Shown: positions 1-5,510 of the stretch, in pieces | Numbering within the stretch: the stretch's first letter is position 1 | Layout of the letters: each line of letters begins with the position of its first letter | Assembly: GCA_041569895.1 (NCBI GenBank) | Contig: JBFFXF010000361.1 | Location: 1 to 5,942 of the forward strand | Direction: 5' to 3' | Source: JBFFXF01 sp041569895 | GTDB taxonomy: Bacteria; Planctomycetota; UBA8108; JACQVS01 | Length of the DNA stretch: 5,942 nucleotides | The notes under the pieces: model-generated | Databases searched by the model: none | What the model saw: only the letters and a program-made list of their open reading frames with translations | Told to the model about the DNA's origin: nothing | Position numbers and translations under genes: made by a program

Positions 1-31
1 AGCGACCGCACGCTCGTTCGATTGCAACGCC

Positions 32-730
32 ATGTCGTCGGATCTGTACACGGCCCTCATCGTCCTCGCCGCCGGCCGCTCATCGCGCATGGGCGAGTCG
101 AAGGCCCTGCTGCGCTTCGGCAAGCGCACGGCGCTCGAGCTCGCCGTCGACAACGCCATCGGCGCGGGCGTCCGCCGGGTCGTCGCCGTCGTCGGTCACC
201 GCGCCGAGGAGATCCGCGCCGCGCACAGCTTCACCGGGCTGCCGCTCACGTTCCAGTGGGCCGTCAATCTGCGCGGCGACAGCCCGATGATCGCATCGCT
301 CCAGACCGGGCTGCGCGCCATCGCAGGCATCGACCTCGACGCCTTTTTCTTCCAGCCGATCGACGTGCCGCTGATCACCGCACGCGACCTCCGCATGCTG
401 GCCGACGCCTTCGCGAACCGCTCGCGCGGCGAGTCCGTGTTCATCGCCTCCCATGACAACCACCGCGGACATCCGGTCCTCTGCGACGCCCGACTGATCC
501 CGGAGTTCCTCGAGCTCGACCCGACCCGCCAGTCGGCGCGAGACCTCATCGGACGCCATCGCGTCATCCACGTCGAAACCGGCAACCCCGGCGTGCTCGA
601 GGACATGGACACGCGCGACGACTACCGCCGTCTGCGAGCGGCGTACGATGCGCGGAGCCGCCCGGACGAGCCGGACGGACGCCTGCCGGCGGACTCGTTC
701 GAGAGACGGCCTTCGGAGCGGCCGCGGTGA
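32..730 (+). CDS. MobA/MocA-like nucleotidyltransferase family protein
   Basis: This 232-residue protein looks like a MobA-like NTP transferase (NTP_transf_3 fold), the group that includes molybdenum-cofactor cytidylyl- and guanylyltransferases. The N-terminal nucleotide-binding signature LAAGRSSRMGESKALL is at residues 12-27, with the GxxSRMG loop and the following Lys. The metal/nucleotide segment reads QPIDVPL at 108-114, GHPV is at 146-149, and the terminal strand EDMDTRDDY at 190-198 matches the family's usual D-x-D-T-x-x-D-Y ending. Residues 78-94 (VNLRGDSPMIASLQTGL) resemble the Ser-rich loop of MocA proteins. The ATG at 32 starts directly before the fold, and no good Shine-Dalgarno is visible in the 31 bases upstream. 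The last 25 or so residues (from about 208) are Arg/Pro/Asp/Glu-rich and lie outside the fold; they run into the repeat region and were probably acquired by readthrough. The specific substrate (CTP, GTP or a sugar-1-phosphate) cannot be told, because no molybdoenzyme or XdhC gene is in view. Confidence 0.85.
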   Translation: MSSDLYTALIVLAAGRSSRMGESKALLRFGKRTALELAVDNAIGAGVRRVVAVVGHRAEEIRAAHSFTGLPLTFQWAVNLRGDSPMIASLQTGLRAIAGIDLDAFFFQPIDVPLITARDLRMLADAFANRSRGESVFIASHDNHRGHPVLCDARLIPEFLELDPTRQSARDLIGRHRVIHVETGNPGVLEDMDTRDDYRRLRAAYDARSRPDEPDGRLPADSFERRPSERPR

Positions 731-744
731 CCATCGGTCACCGC
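724..744 (+). terminator. Hairpin overlapping the stop codon of the nucleotidyltransferase gene
   Basis: GCGGTGACC (724-732) and GGTCACCGC (736-744) form a perfect 9-bp GC-rich stem around a 3-base ATC loop. The TGA stop (728-730) lies inside the left arm. No T-tract follows; the C-rich hexamer array begins at the last base of the stem. It could be a terminator or an mRNA 3'-end protecting hairpin. The missing U-tract argues against a classical intrinsic terminator. Confidence 0.5.
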
Positions 745-821
745 TCCGTCCCCGTACCCGTGCCCGTCCCCGTGCCCGTCCCCGTTCCCGTCCCCGTTCT
801 TGTGCCCGTGCCCGTGTCCGT
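744..821 (+). repeat. Repeat copy A, module 1: thirteen CCCGTN-type hexamers
   Basis: Thirteen uninterrupted 6-bp units: CTCCGT, then mostly NCCCGT with N being C, A, G or T, one degenerate TCTTGT at 798-803, and GTCCGT at the end. The first base of the unit varies freely while CCCGT is kept. The complementary strand carries many evenly spaced GGG/GGGG tracts and could form G-quadruplexes. The array follows the nucleotidyltransferase stop codon by 13 bases. Confidence 0.9.
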
Positions 822-863
822 CCTCGAGGGCTCTGGTTGCGGAGTCCGATGGCCGACTCCGAT
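822..863 (+). repeat. Repeat copy A, module 2: non-repetitive core with hairpin
   Basis: This 42-bp stretch matches 5633-5674 at 38 of 42 positions and is the only non-tandem part of the element. It begins with the palindrome CCTCGAGG (822-829) and contains CTCTGGTTGCGGAGTCC (831-847). CGGAGTC (840-846) pairs with GACTCCG (855-861) around the 8-base loop CGATGGCC. The four differences from the other copy are at 826, 831, 849 and 852; none is in the stem and two are in the loop. Confidence 0.85.
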
Positions 864-962
864 GACCGATTCCGATGACCGATGACCGACTCCGATTCCG
901 ACTCCGATTCCGGTGACCGATGACCGATGACCGATGTCCGATGTCCGATTCCGAGTCCGATG
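864..962 (+). repeat. Repeat copy A, module 3: CGAYTC hexamers mixed with CGATGAC heptamers
   Basis: An irregular tandem array of CGATTC/CGACTC hexamers and CGATGAC/CGATGTC heptamers. The first part (861-883) is identical to 5690-5712 in the second copy. At the right end ATTCCGA (948-954) and TCGGAAT (963-969) form a 7-bp inverted repeat around GTCCGATG, where the orientation of the following module changes. Confidence 0.85.
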
Positions 963-1014
963 TCGGAATTCTGGCTCTGATCTCTGGGCTCTGATCTCTG
1001 TCTCTGTCTCGGCC
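963..1014 (-). repeat. Repeat copy A, module 4: CTCTGAT array, inverted relative to copy B
   Basis: Contains a perfect 14-bp tandem duplication, GGCTCTGATCTCTG at 973-986 and 987-1000, followed by TCTCTG units and TCTCGG (1007-1012). On the minus strand it reads CCGAGACAGAGACAGAGATC and onward, matching the start of the plus-strand module at 5732-5768. The module is therefore inverted here. It is better read as the 3' element of the minus-strand peroxiredoxin-like gene than as part of the plus-strand element. Confidence 0.75.
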
Positions 1015-1029
1015 TTGTGTTCGTCGGTC

Positions 1030-1046
1030 CTCGATTCGGGTGCGGG
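1030..1046. repeat. 17-bp direct repeat shared with the interior of the neighbouring gene
   Basis: CTCGATTCGGGTGCGGG occurs here and again, without mismatch, at 1131-1147 inside the peroxiredoxin-like CDS, where its complement encodes part of ARTRIES. This copy lies just downstream of that gene's stop codon (1053-1055, minus strand), and on the minus strand gives two CCCGCA-like hexamers. It may be a small segmental duplication that seeded hexamers at this 3' end, or chance within biased sequence. Confidence 0.6.
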
Positions 1047-1052
1047 TGCGAG

Positions 1053-1577
1053 TCAGCCGGGCTCGCGCTTGCCCCCCGTCGCGCTCTCCAGCCTTTGGAT
1101 CGACTCGATGATCTCGTCCACCGGCAGGGACTCGATTCGGGTGCGGGCGACGAAGATGCGGCGGACGAAGCCCGCGCGGTCGATGATGAAGGTCGAGGGG
1201 CGGGCGAGGTGCCAGCGCTCGATGCCGAATCGCTGGTAGACGCCGAAACGCTTGGTGATGACGCGGTCGGCGTCGAGGAGCACCGTCAGCGGAGTCGGAG
1301 ACCGCTCGAAATAACGATGCACCGTGAACGGATCCTCGCCGACGATTATGAGGAGGCGCGCCGGGGACTCGCGGATGCGGTGCCGGCTGGCGGCGAGGTC
1401 CCGGAGGCGCTCGCGGGCGTTCGGACACCAGGTTCCGCGGATGAACTCGACGACGACCGGACCCTCGAGGAGGCAGTTCCACAGCCCCACGAGCTCGCCG
1501 TTCAGCGCCGGGAGCTCGAAGTCGGGTGCCGGGCCTCCCTCGGTGACGGTCGTGCTGGCTCGGGTCCTTCTCGACAT
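1053..1577 (-). CDS. Peroxiredoxin-like (AhpC/TSA, redoxin) family protein
   Basis: A 174-residue thioredoxin-fold protein of the AhpC/TSA-redoxin group, expected to reduce peroxides or act as a thiol oxidoreductase in the cytosol; no signal peptide is seen. The fold starts at GGPAPDFELP (14-23). The strand VVVEFIRGTWCP (41-52) carries the candidate peroxidatic Cys51 in the usual place, and RPSTFIIDRAGFVRRIFVA (126-144) is the typical C-terminal strand-turn-strand. Many relatives read WCPxC; here the motif is WCPNAR, so the second Cys is lost. Cys35 is the only other cysteine. I chose the ATG at 1577 because the 31 codons upstream, back to an in-frame ATG at 1670, have clearly lower third-position GC and encode an Arg-rich stretch with no fold. 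However, the TATAAT promoter at 1712-1717 sits at a distance that would suit the 1670 start, so that start remains possible. No strong Shine-Dalgarno decides it. Confidence 0.8.
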   Translation of the reverse strand: MSRRTRASTTVTEGGPAPDFELPALNGELVGLWNCLLEGPVVVEFIRGTWCPNARERLRDLAASRHRIRESPARLLIIVGEDPFTVHRYFERSPTPLTVLLDADRVITKRFGVYQRFGIERWHLARPSTFIIDRAGFVRRIFVARTRIESLPVDEIIESIQRLESATGGKREPG

Positions 1578-1711
1578 CCGTGCAACTCGTGCGCTGGCCG
1601 TTAGCTTGGTGAGCGCCAGACATTGTACCGTGACGAGACGGTGGCGACGCGGCCGTCGCGCGCGGCGCATTCGACAAAAATTTGCGGGGATGTCCGAAAT
1701 CAGAGCGTAGA

Positions 1712-1717
1712 ATTATA
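1712..1717 (-). promoter_or_regulatory. Consensus -10 box (TATAAT) for the peroxiredoxin-like gene
   Basis: On the minus strand the sequence reads CTCCTGTATAATTCTACGC, a perfect TATAAT in an otherwise GC-rich region. No convincing -35 box sits 16-18 bp upstream (CCCTTC or CCCCTT). Transcription would start near 1705, giving a leader of about 35 bases to the ATG at 1670 or about 128 bases to the ATG at 1577. Confidence 0.55.
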
Positions 1718-1954
1718 CAGGAGCGTTTCGAGTGAAGGGGCGCGGCCCGCTGGAGGGCGATCGTGACCGGCCGGTGGGCCGGGAGCGAGCCTTCACAACG
1801 GTCCGCACGTCGTGGGTCTGTGCTCGCGGGAGGTTCTCAAAGCGCGCCGCCGCCGGTGCCCACCAAGACCGGACGACGGCCCGCCGGCCCCCGCCGGAAA
1901 AGAAGTGTGCCCGTTCTTCCCGGCTACCTTCTCGAACGGCACGCGGACAGCAGC

Positions 1955-1960
1955 GAAGAG
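1955..1960 (+). promoter_or_regulatory. Ribosome binding site deciding the B3/B4 start
   Basis: GAAGAG lies 6 bases before the ATG at 1967. It is a partial Shine-Dalgarno match at good spacing and favours this start over the upstream in-frame codon at 1763. Confidence 0.45.
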
Positions 1961-1966
1961 ACTTCG

Positions 1967-2647
1967 ATGGATACTCCGTTTTCGATCAAGGACCTTCAGC
2001 TCTCCGGGTCGCTGGAAGACGTCGTTCGACTCGGCGTGGTGCTCTTCAAGTCGCTGACGATCGATGAGCAACACCCCGAGCTGACGCGCGCGATCAAGGG
2101 CACGGCCGAGGAGCTCACCAAGACGATGGAGCACCGGCAGCCCTCGTCGCTCGAGCCCGTCAACCGCACGCGGCGGCTCTTCCACCAGGTGGGGCTCGAT
2201 CCCACGAAGCAGCGCCCGTCCTCCGAGAAGCTCCTGCGTAGGGTCCTGCGCGGGCGGCCCTTTCCGCGCATCAACGACTTCGTCGACGCGATGAACCTGG
2301 TGTCGCTGCGGCTGCAGTTTCCGCTCGGGCTCTACGACGCCGATCGTCTCGTGCCTCCGATGCTGGTCCGCATGGGCAGTCCGAGCGAGACGTATCGCGG
2401 GCTGTCCGGCGAGAAGGTCGTGCTCGACGGCAAGATCGTCCTGGTCGACGGCGAGGGCCCGTTCGGCAACCCGACCCAGGACTCCGAACGCACCATCATC
2501 CACCGTGGCACGGTGCGAGCCCTGGTGATCCTCTTCGCCCCCGCCGACACCCCACGCACGGAGTTCGACGAGGGGATCCGCGAGGTGGTGGAGGCGGGAA
2601 CGACGTACTGCGAGGGGCAGGCGGCCCTCACCGGCGTCGTGCCCTGA
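1967..2647 (+). CDS. Solo B3/B4 domain protein (PheT-type tRNA-binding domain)
   Basis: This 226-residue protein matches the stand-alone B3/B4 family related to the B3/B4 module of the phenylalanyl-tRNA synthetase beta subunit. In PheRS that module includes the editing site; the solo proteins are poorly characterised and may edit or bind aminoacyl-tRNA or a small ligand. Signature segments are DPTKQRPSSEKLLRRVLRG (78-96), then INDFVDAMNLVSLRLQFPLG (102-121) and YDAD (123-126), and the end of the ligand pocket with GNPTQDSERTIIHRGT (167-182). The N-terminal 60 or so residues are helical. There is no signal peptide or membrane segment. The ATG at 1967 gives the usual family length and has a partial Shine-Dalgarno; an upstream in-frame start at 1763 would add 68 low-complexity residues. 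The gene converges with the SagB-like gene 58 bp downstream and has no obvious functional partner here. Confidence 0.85.
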   Translation: MDTPFSIKDLQLSGSLEDVVRLGVVLFKSLTIDEQHPELTRAIKGTAEELTKTMEHRQPSSLEPVNRTRRLFHQVGLDPTKQRPSSEKLLRRVLRGRPFPRINDFVDAMNLVSLRLQFPLGLYDADRLVPPMLVRMGSPSETYRGLSGEKVVLDGKIVLVDGEGPFGNPTQDSERTIIHRGTVRALVILFAPADTPRTEFDEGIREVVEAGTTYCEGQAALTGVVP

Positions 2648-2683
2648 GCGCCGGACTCCGGCCCCAAGTCATTTCACCGGCGC
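2648..2683. terminator. Inverted repeat between convergent genes, possible bidirectional terminator
   Basis: GCGCCGG (2648-2654) and CCGGCGC (2677-2683) form a perfect 7-bp inverted repeat directly after the B3/B4 stop codon, with a 22-base loop. A competing shorter hairpin, GCCGG (2650-2654) with CCGGC (2658-2662) and loop ACT, lies inside it. Neither has a T-tract. The position in the 58-bp gap between convergent genes is what supports a terminator role. Confidence 0.4.
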
Positions 2684-2705
2684 GTCTCGCGACAGATCCT
2701 GGCGC

Positions 2706-4337
2706 TCACGCCGGCGTGCCGAGCACGGTAATGTAGACGCCGATGTGCCCCACCCGGCCGCCCCCCTCGGCCGCGGGCAGCCCGAGCAATTCATTGACGT
2801 CCGCATCGAAGAACCCGCCGATTCCCGACGCGCCGATGCCCGTTCCCACCGCGGCGAGGTTCATGCGACCACCGATGTGACCGGCGTCGAGGTGGGCGTA
2901 CCGGTAGGCACGGTCGCCGTAACGCCGCACGGCGAGCGGCAGGTTGGTGGTGTGGATGACCGCGGCGCCACAGTCGCGCCCGAGGTCCTGTCCGAGACAG
3001 GCAGCGTGCAGCGCGCGCTCGAAGGAGCCGGCCCGCTGCAGGTGGAGCGAGCGATTCTCGGGGTCGTAGACGTACACGCCCGGCCGCACGCCCTCGACGC
3101 GCAGGACGACGACCCAGGTGGTGAGCAGCGTCGGGTCCGCGAAGACGCAGTTCGACAGCGCCAGGCCGCTCGACGCCTTCCAGTAGCGCTCCGTCGGCTC
3201 GTAGCCGTACCGCAGCACCCTCTCGAGCGCCTCCGCCGGGATCGGCTCGCGGTTGAAAACCCGCGTCGATCGCCGGTGGCGGATCACCTGGCCGAGGTCG
3301 CTGCGGTGCAGCTGGGGTAGCCTCGGCTCGCGCTCCGGCACGAGGAACACGGTCTCCGAGTCGTCCCGCGGTCGGGTCCGGGCGAGCGTCAGCGGTTTCG
3401 ACGGCACCCGCGTCAGCAGGCCGTCGTCGGGCACGATCTCCGAACGGCGGTGCAGGAGCCGCATGACCCCGTCCGCGGTAACGTTCGAGGCGTCGTGCGT
3501 GGACTTCAGCGAGGGGAACGGGAACGGGGAGTTGATCCTGGTGTCGCGGATGTCCTCGAGGTCGATCACCGGGGCCACCACGAGGACCACCTCGTGCTTC
3601 GAGTCGAGGAAGAGGAGGTCGTTGAGGGCCGAATCGTAGAACCCGGCGATCGTCACCACGTGGAAGCCGACGTTCGGCGCGTAGGCGACCGCGTTGCCGA
3701 GCAGGTGGCCGGTGTCGAGCAGGATCCGCCGGTAGGCGCGCTCGCGGTATCGCCAGGCGCTGCGCTGGAATACGCCCGTGAGGATCAGGAACGCCCGGGC
3801 GCGGATCGAGCCGGCGTGCCGGAAGCAGAGCTCCTCGATGTCCATGCCGAAGTCGCCGTCCCAGAGCGGCACGAGGCGGTCGTCGAGCGGCGAATAGCCG
3901 TGGATGGCGTTGGGTACGTCCTCGAGGTCGCGGGTCGCGAGGTAGACCTCGGTCGGGTAGAGGCCGCCGGCGGACGGCGATGCGCGCAGGTAGAACGGGC
4001 CGTCGCTGGTCTCGTGAATCGCCGTGATGCCGGCCGTGTGGTAGAGGAGGCGGGCGATGCGCGCGATCGCCGCCTCTCCGGCGGCGGGTGGATCGGCGAG
4101 GCTGCCGCCGACGGCCTCGCGCAGGTCGATCGAACGATCGCTGAGGCGCTCGCGGAACGCCGCCGGCCGCGCGTCGATGTCCGGGACGAAGGACGAGACG
4201 TTTTCCGGCGAGTAGTTCGTCTGCCGGTGGTAGAACTCCGCGATGGTCGGTGCGGTCGGCTGCCTCTTCAACGGCGTCAGTGTCAGGCTGCGCTGCCGGT
4301 TGTCGGTCCGGGCCCGCCCGGGCGTCGGCCCCGACAC
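2706..4337 (-). CDS. SagB/nitroreductase-family oxidoreductase with two tandem domains
   Basis: The 543-residue protein has two flavin-type nitroreductase-fold domains in tandem, as in SagB/ThcOx-like dehydrogenases, the FMN enzymes that oxidise azolines to azoles in modified peptides. The N-terminal FYHRQTNYSPENV (35-47) is a characteristic SagB start. Domain 1 (about 28-265) has RASPSAGGLYPTEVYL (118-133) and LLDTGHLLGNAVAYAPNVGF (206-225). Domain 2 (about 350-543) has RRSTRVF (355-361) and the parallel HLDAGHIGGRMNLAAVGTGI (482-501), then GGFFDADVNELLGL. The SAGGLYP loop of domain 1 is not clearly repeated in domain 2 (KASSGLALSN, 387-396), so one half may bind flavin poorly. The start is a GTG; no other ATG or GTG precedes the conserved motif, though a TTG at Leu23 is possible. 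No cyclodehydratase, YcaO or precursor peptide gene is nearby, so the substrate is unknown. It has its own TATAAT promoter. Confidence 0.88.
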   Translation of the reverse strand: MSGPTPGRARTDNRQRSLTLTPLKRQPTAPTIAEFYHRQTNYSPENVSSFVPDIDARPAAFRERLSDRSIDLREAVGGSLADPPAAGEAAIARIARLLYHTAGITAIHETSDGPFYLRASPSAGGLYPTEVYLATRDLEDVPNAIHGYSPLDDRLVPLWDGDFGMDIEELCFRHAGSIRARAFLILTGVFQRSAWRYRERAYRRILLDTGHLLGNAVAYAPNVGFHVVTIAGFYDSALNDLLFLDSKHEVVLVVAPVIDLEDIRDTRINSPFPFPSLKSTHDASNVTADGVMRLLHRRSEIVPDDGLLTRVPSKPLTLARTRPRDDSETVFLVPEREPRLPQLHRSDLGQVIRHRRSTRVFNREPIPAEALERVLRYGYEPTERYWKASSGLALSNCVFADPTLLTTWVVVLRVEGVRPGVYVYDPENRSLHLQRAGSFERALHAACLGQDLGRDCGAAVIHTTNLPLAVRRYGDRAYRYAHLDAGHIGGRMNLAAVGTGIGASGIGGFFDADVNELLGLPAAEGGGRVGHIGVYITVLGTPA

Positions 4338-4377
4338 CCACGGGACGAATCGACGCCGCGCTCACGGACCCAGGCCG

Positions 4378-4407
4378 ATTATAGGGGCGGCCGGATCGAT
4401 CTGCCAC
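4378..4407 (-). promoter_or_regulatory. Promoter of the SagB-like gene (GTGGCA - 18 bp - TATAAT)
   Basis: On the minus strand a perfect TATAAT occupies 4378-4383 and GTGGCA, matching TTGACA at 4 of 6 positions, occupies 4402-4407 with an 18-bp spacer. Transcription would start near 4371, leaving a leader of about 34 bases before the GTG at 4337. Confidence 0.6.
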
Positions 4408-4455
4408 CGTCGCCGATCACGGCGCGCCCGGCGGCCTCGAAGGGCCGGAAAAACG

Positions 4456-4469
4456 CCCGACCTTTCGGG
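4456..4469. other. Small hairpin in the divergent promoter region
   Basis: CCCGA (4456-4460) pairs with TCGGG (4465-4469) around CCTT. It lies between the two divergent promoters and just upstream of the -35 box for the SirB1-like gene. It could be an operator-like symmetric site, but a 5-bp stem can arise by chance. Confidence 0.25.
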
Positions 4470-4494
4470 AATGTCACGATTCTTCGCGTTGATT

Positions 4495-4523
4495 TTGAAA
4501 TCTCCCCGTCCGGGACTTACAAT
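4495..4523 (+). promoter_or_regulatory. Promoter of the SirB1-like gene (TTGAAA - 17 bp - TACAAT)
   Basis: TTGAAA (4495-4500) and TACAAT (4518-4523) are separated by exactly 17 bp, a strong sigma-70-type match standing out against GC-rich flanks. The predicted transcription start is about 4530, within a few bases of the ATG at 4533. There is therefore almost no room for a Shine-Dalgarno sequence, and the mRNA is expected to be leaderless or nearly so. Confidence 0.7.
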
Positions 4524-4532
4524 CCTCGCGGC

Positions 4533-5498
4533 ATGAGCAGCCATCGCAGCGACTCCAGAGGCCCCTCCGGAAGCAACCCGGGGAGCAACGCGCTCCCGGG
4601 CGAAGGCGGCGCGGGCGGGTCGGTCGCCAGCTCGACCGCGGCCCCGGCGCCGGAGCTCACGCCGCGGCGGATCGATGCGCTGATCCGGCTCCTGGGCGAC
4701 GACTCGATGACCGTTCACGGCGCGGCGCGCGGACACCTGATCGCGTCGATCGACATCACGCGTCCCTACCTCGAGCGACGATCCAAAGACAACAGCAATC
4801 CCGATGTGCGCGACGAGGCCCGGCGGCTGCTGCACGACATCGCGCGTGACCAGCGTCTCGAGGACTGGGCGCGCTTCGTCGCCGGCGGGCGCGGCACCGC
4901 GGAGCTCGATCTCGAGCGCGGCGCGTTCCTGATCGCGTCGGTCGAGTATCCCGACCTCGACGCCGACCGATATTGCTCGATCCTCGACGACTGCGGACGT
5001 ATCCTCGCGGGCCGCCTCTCGCGATCACCGCGCCCCGAGACACTGGTCGCGAAGCTGAGCCATCTTCTCTTCCGGGAGATGAAGCTGCACGGCAACCGCG
5101 AGGAGTACGACGATCCCGAGAACAGCTACCTGAACCGGGTGCTCGATCGCCGGCTCGGCATTCCGATCTCGCTGTCGGTCATCGCGATGCTCGTCGCGCG
5201 GCGCGTGCGCTTCGAGCTCGAGGGCGTCGGCATGCCCGGTCACTTCCTGCTGCGCTACCGCAGCGGCGGACGCGAGTACTACCTCGACCCCTTCAACGGC
5301 GGCCGCGCCTGGTCGCTCGAGGACTGCGTGCAGTACCTCCGCAACCAGGGCCACGACCTCCGCGAGGAGTACCTCCGCGCCTACACGACACGCGAGATCC
5401 TCATCCGCATGCTCGCCAATCTGCTCGGCATCTTCCGCCAGCGGGGGGACGAGGAGCGGGTGCAGAGGGTCAGCGCGATGCTGGAAGCGTTGCAGTAA
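4533..5498 (+). CDS. SirB1 family / transglutaminase-like domain protein
   Basis: A 321-residue protein of the SirB1_N/transglutaminase-like family, whose biochemical role is not settled. Residues 1-40 are Ser/Gly/Ala-rich and probably disordered. Residues 43-105 look like HEAT-type helices (ALIRLLGDDSMTVHGAARGHL). The family domain runs from about 125 (LERGAFLIASVEYPDLD) through HGNREEYDDPENSYLNRVL (186-204), GIPISLSVIAML (209-220), GVGMPGHFLLRY (231-242) and YYLDPFNGG (249-257). The transglutaminase His and Asp would be H237 and D252, but the position where the catalytic Cys is normally found lies in GIPISLS, with no cysteine, so it is probably not a classical transglutaminase or protease. 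A C-terminal helical hairpin (287-320) resembles the family's TPR-like tail. The ATG at 4533 is chosen because the promoter ends 9 bases upstream and the family N-terminus follows; an open frame continues upstream but overlaps the promoter and the SagB-like gene. No signal peptide is seen. Confidence 0.87.
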   Translation: MSSHRSDSRGPSGSNPGSNALPGEGGAGGSVASSTAAPAPELTPRRIDALIRLLGDDSMTVHGAARGHLIASIDITRPYLERRSKDNSNPDVRDEARRLLHDIARDQRLEDWARFVAGGRGTAELDLERGAFLIASVEYPDLDADRYCSILDDCGRILAGRLSRSPRPETLVAKLSHLLFREMKLHGNREEYDDPENSYLNRVLDRRLGIPISLSVIAMLVARRVRFELEGVGMPGHFLLRYRSGGREYYLDPFNGGRAWSLEDCVQYLRNQGHDLREEYLRAYTTREILIRMLANLLGIFRQRGDEERVQRVSAMLEALQ

Positions 5499-5510
5499 TT
5501 CGCCCACCAC

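Larger units (their letters stand above)
1678..1966. other. Intergenic region upstream of the B3/B4 gene, no clear gene
   Basis: The left part holds the AT-rich minus-strand promoter. The plus strand is open in the B3/B4 reading frame from 1763, but its translation there is Arg/Pro/Ser/Gly-rich with no recognisable domain, so I treat it as untranslated. A perfect 10-bp palindrome ACCGGCCGGT lies at 1766-1775 and could be an operator half-site pair, though such palindromes are common at this GC content. I could not identify a confident plus-strand promoter for the downstream gene. Confidence 0.45.

Noticed and set aside
801..878. A possible small protein shared by both repeat copies (Arg-rich start, GLWLRSP or GVWLRSP, DSD repeats, ending SDDRFR).
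   Set aside because: The same frame is open in both copies and ends identically, but all four core substitutions change the amino acid (R/Q, L/V, M/V, A/T). There is no ribosome binding site, and the sequence is what hexamer DNA must give. DNA-level homology explains it.
744..1014. A CRISPR array.
   Set aside because: The units are 6-7 bp tandem repeats with no 20-40 bp repeats separated by unique spacers, and no cas gene is present.
622..1677. A 351-residue minus-strand open frame through the repeat block with Asp-Gly-His-Gly runs.
   Set aside because: Its left part is the hexamer array read in a stop-free frame and its right part is a shadow of the peroxiredoxin-like gene in another frame. 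No domain is recognisable.
2706..4337. A thiazole/oxazole-modified peptide biosynthesis cluster.
   Set aside because: Only the SagB-like gene is present. No YcaO, E1-like protein, precursor peptide or transporter is seen in the window.
2791..4407. A 538-residue minus-strand open frame overlapping the SagB-like gene.
   Set aside because: It is an Arg/Pro/Ala-rich out-of-frame shadow typical of high-GC genes. The other minus frame has clear family motifs.
3450..4532. A long N-terminal extension of the SirB1-like protein upstream of 4533.
   Set aside because: The open frame is antisense to the SagB-like gene and crosses both divergent promoters. Its translation is low-complexity, and a strong promoter sits immediately before the ATG at 4533.
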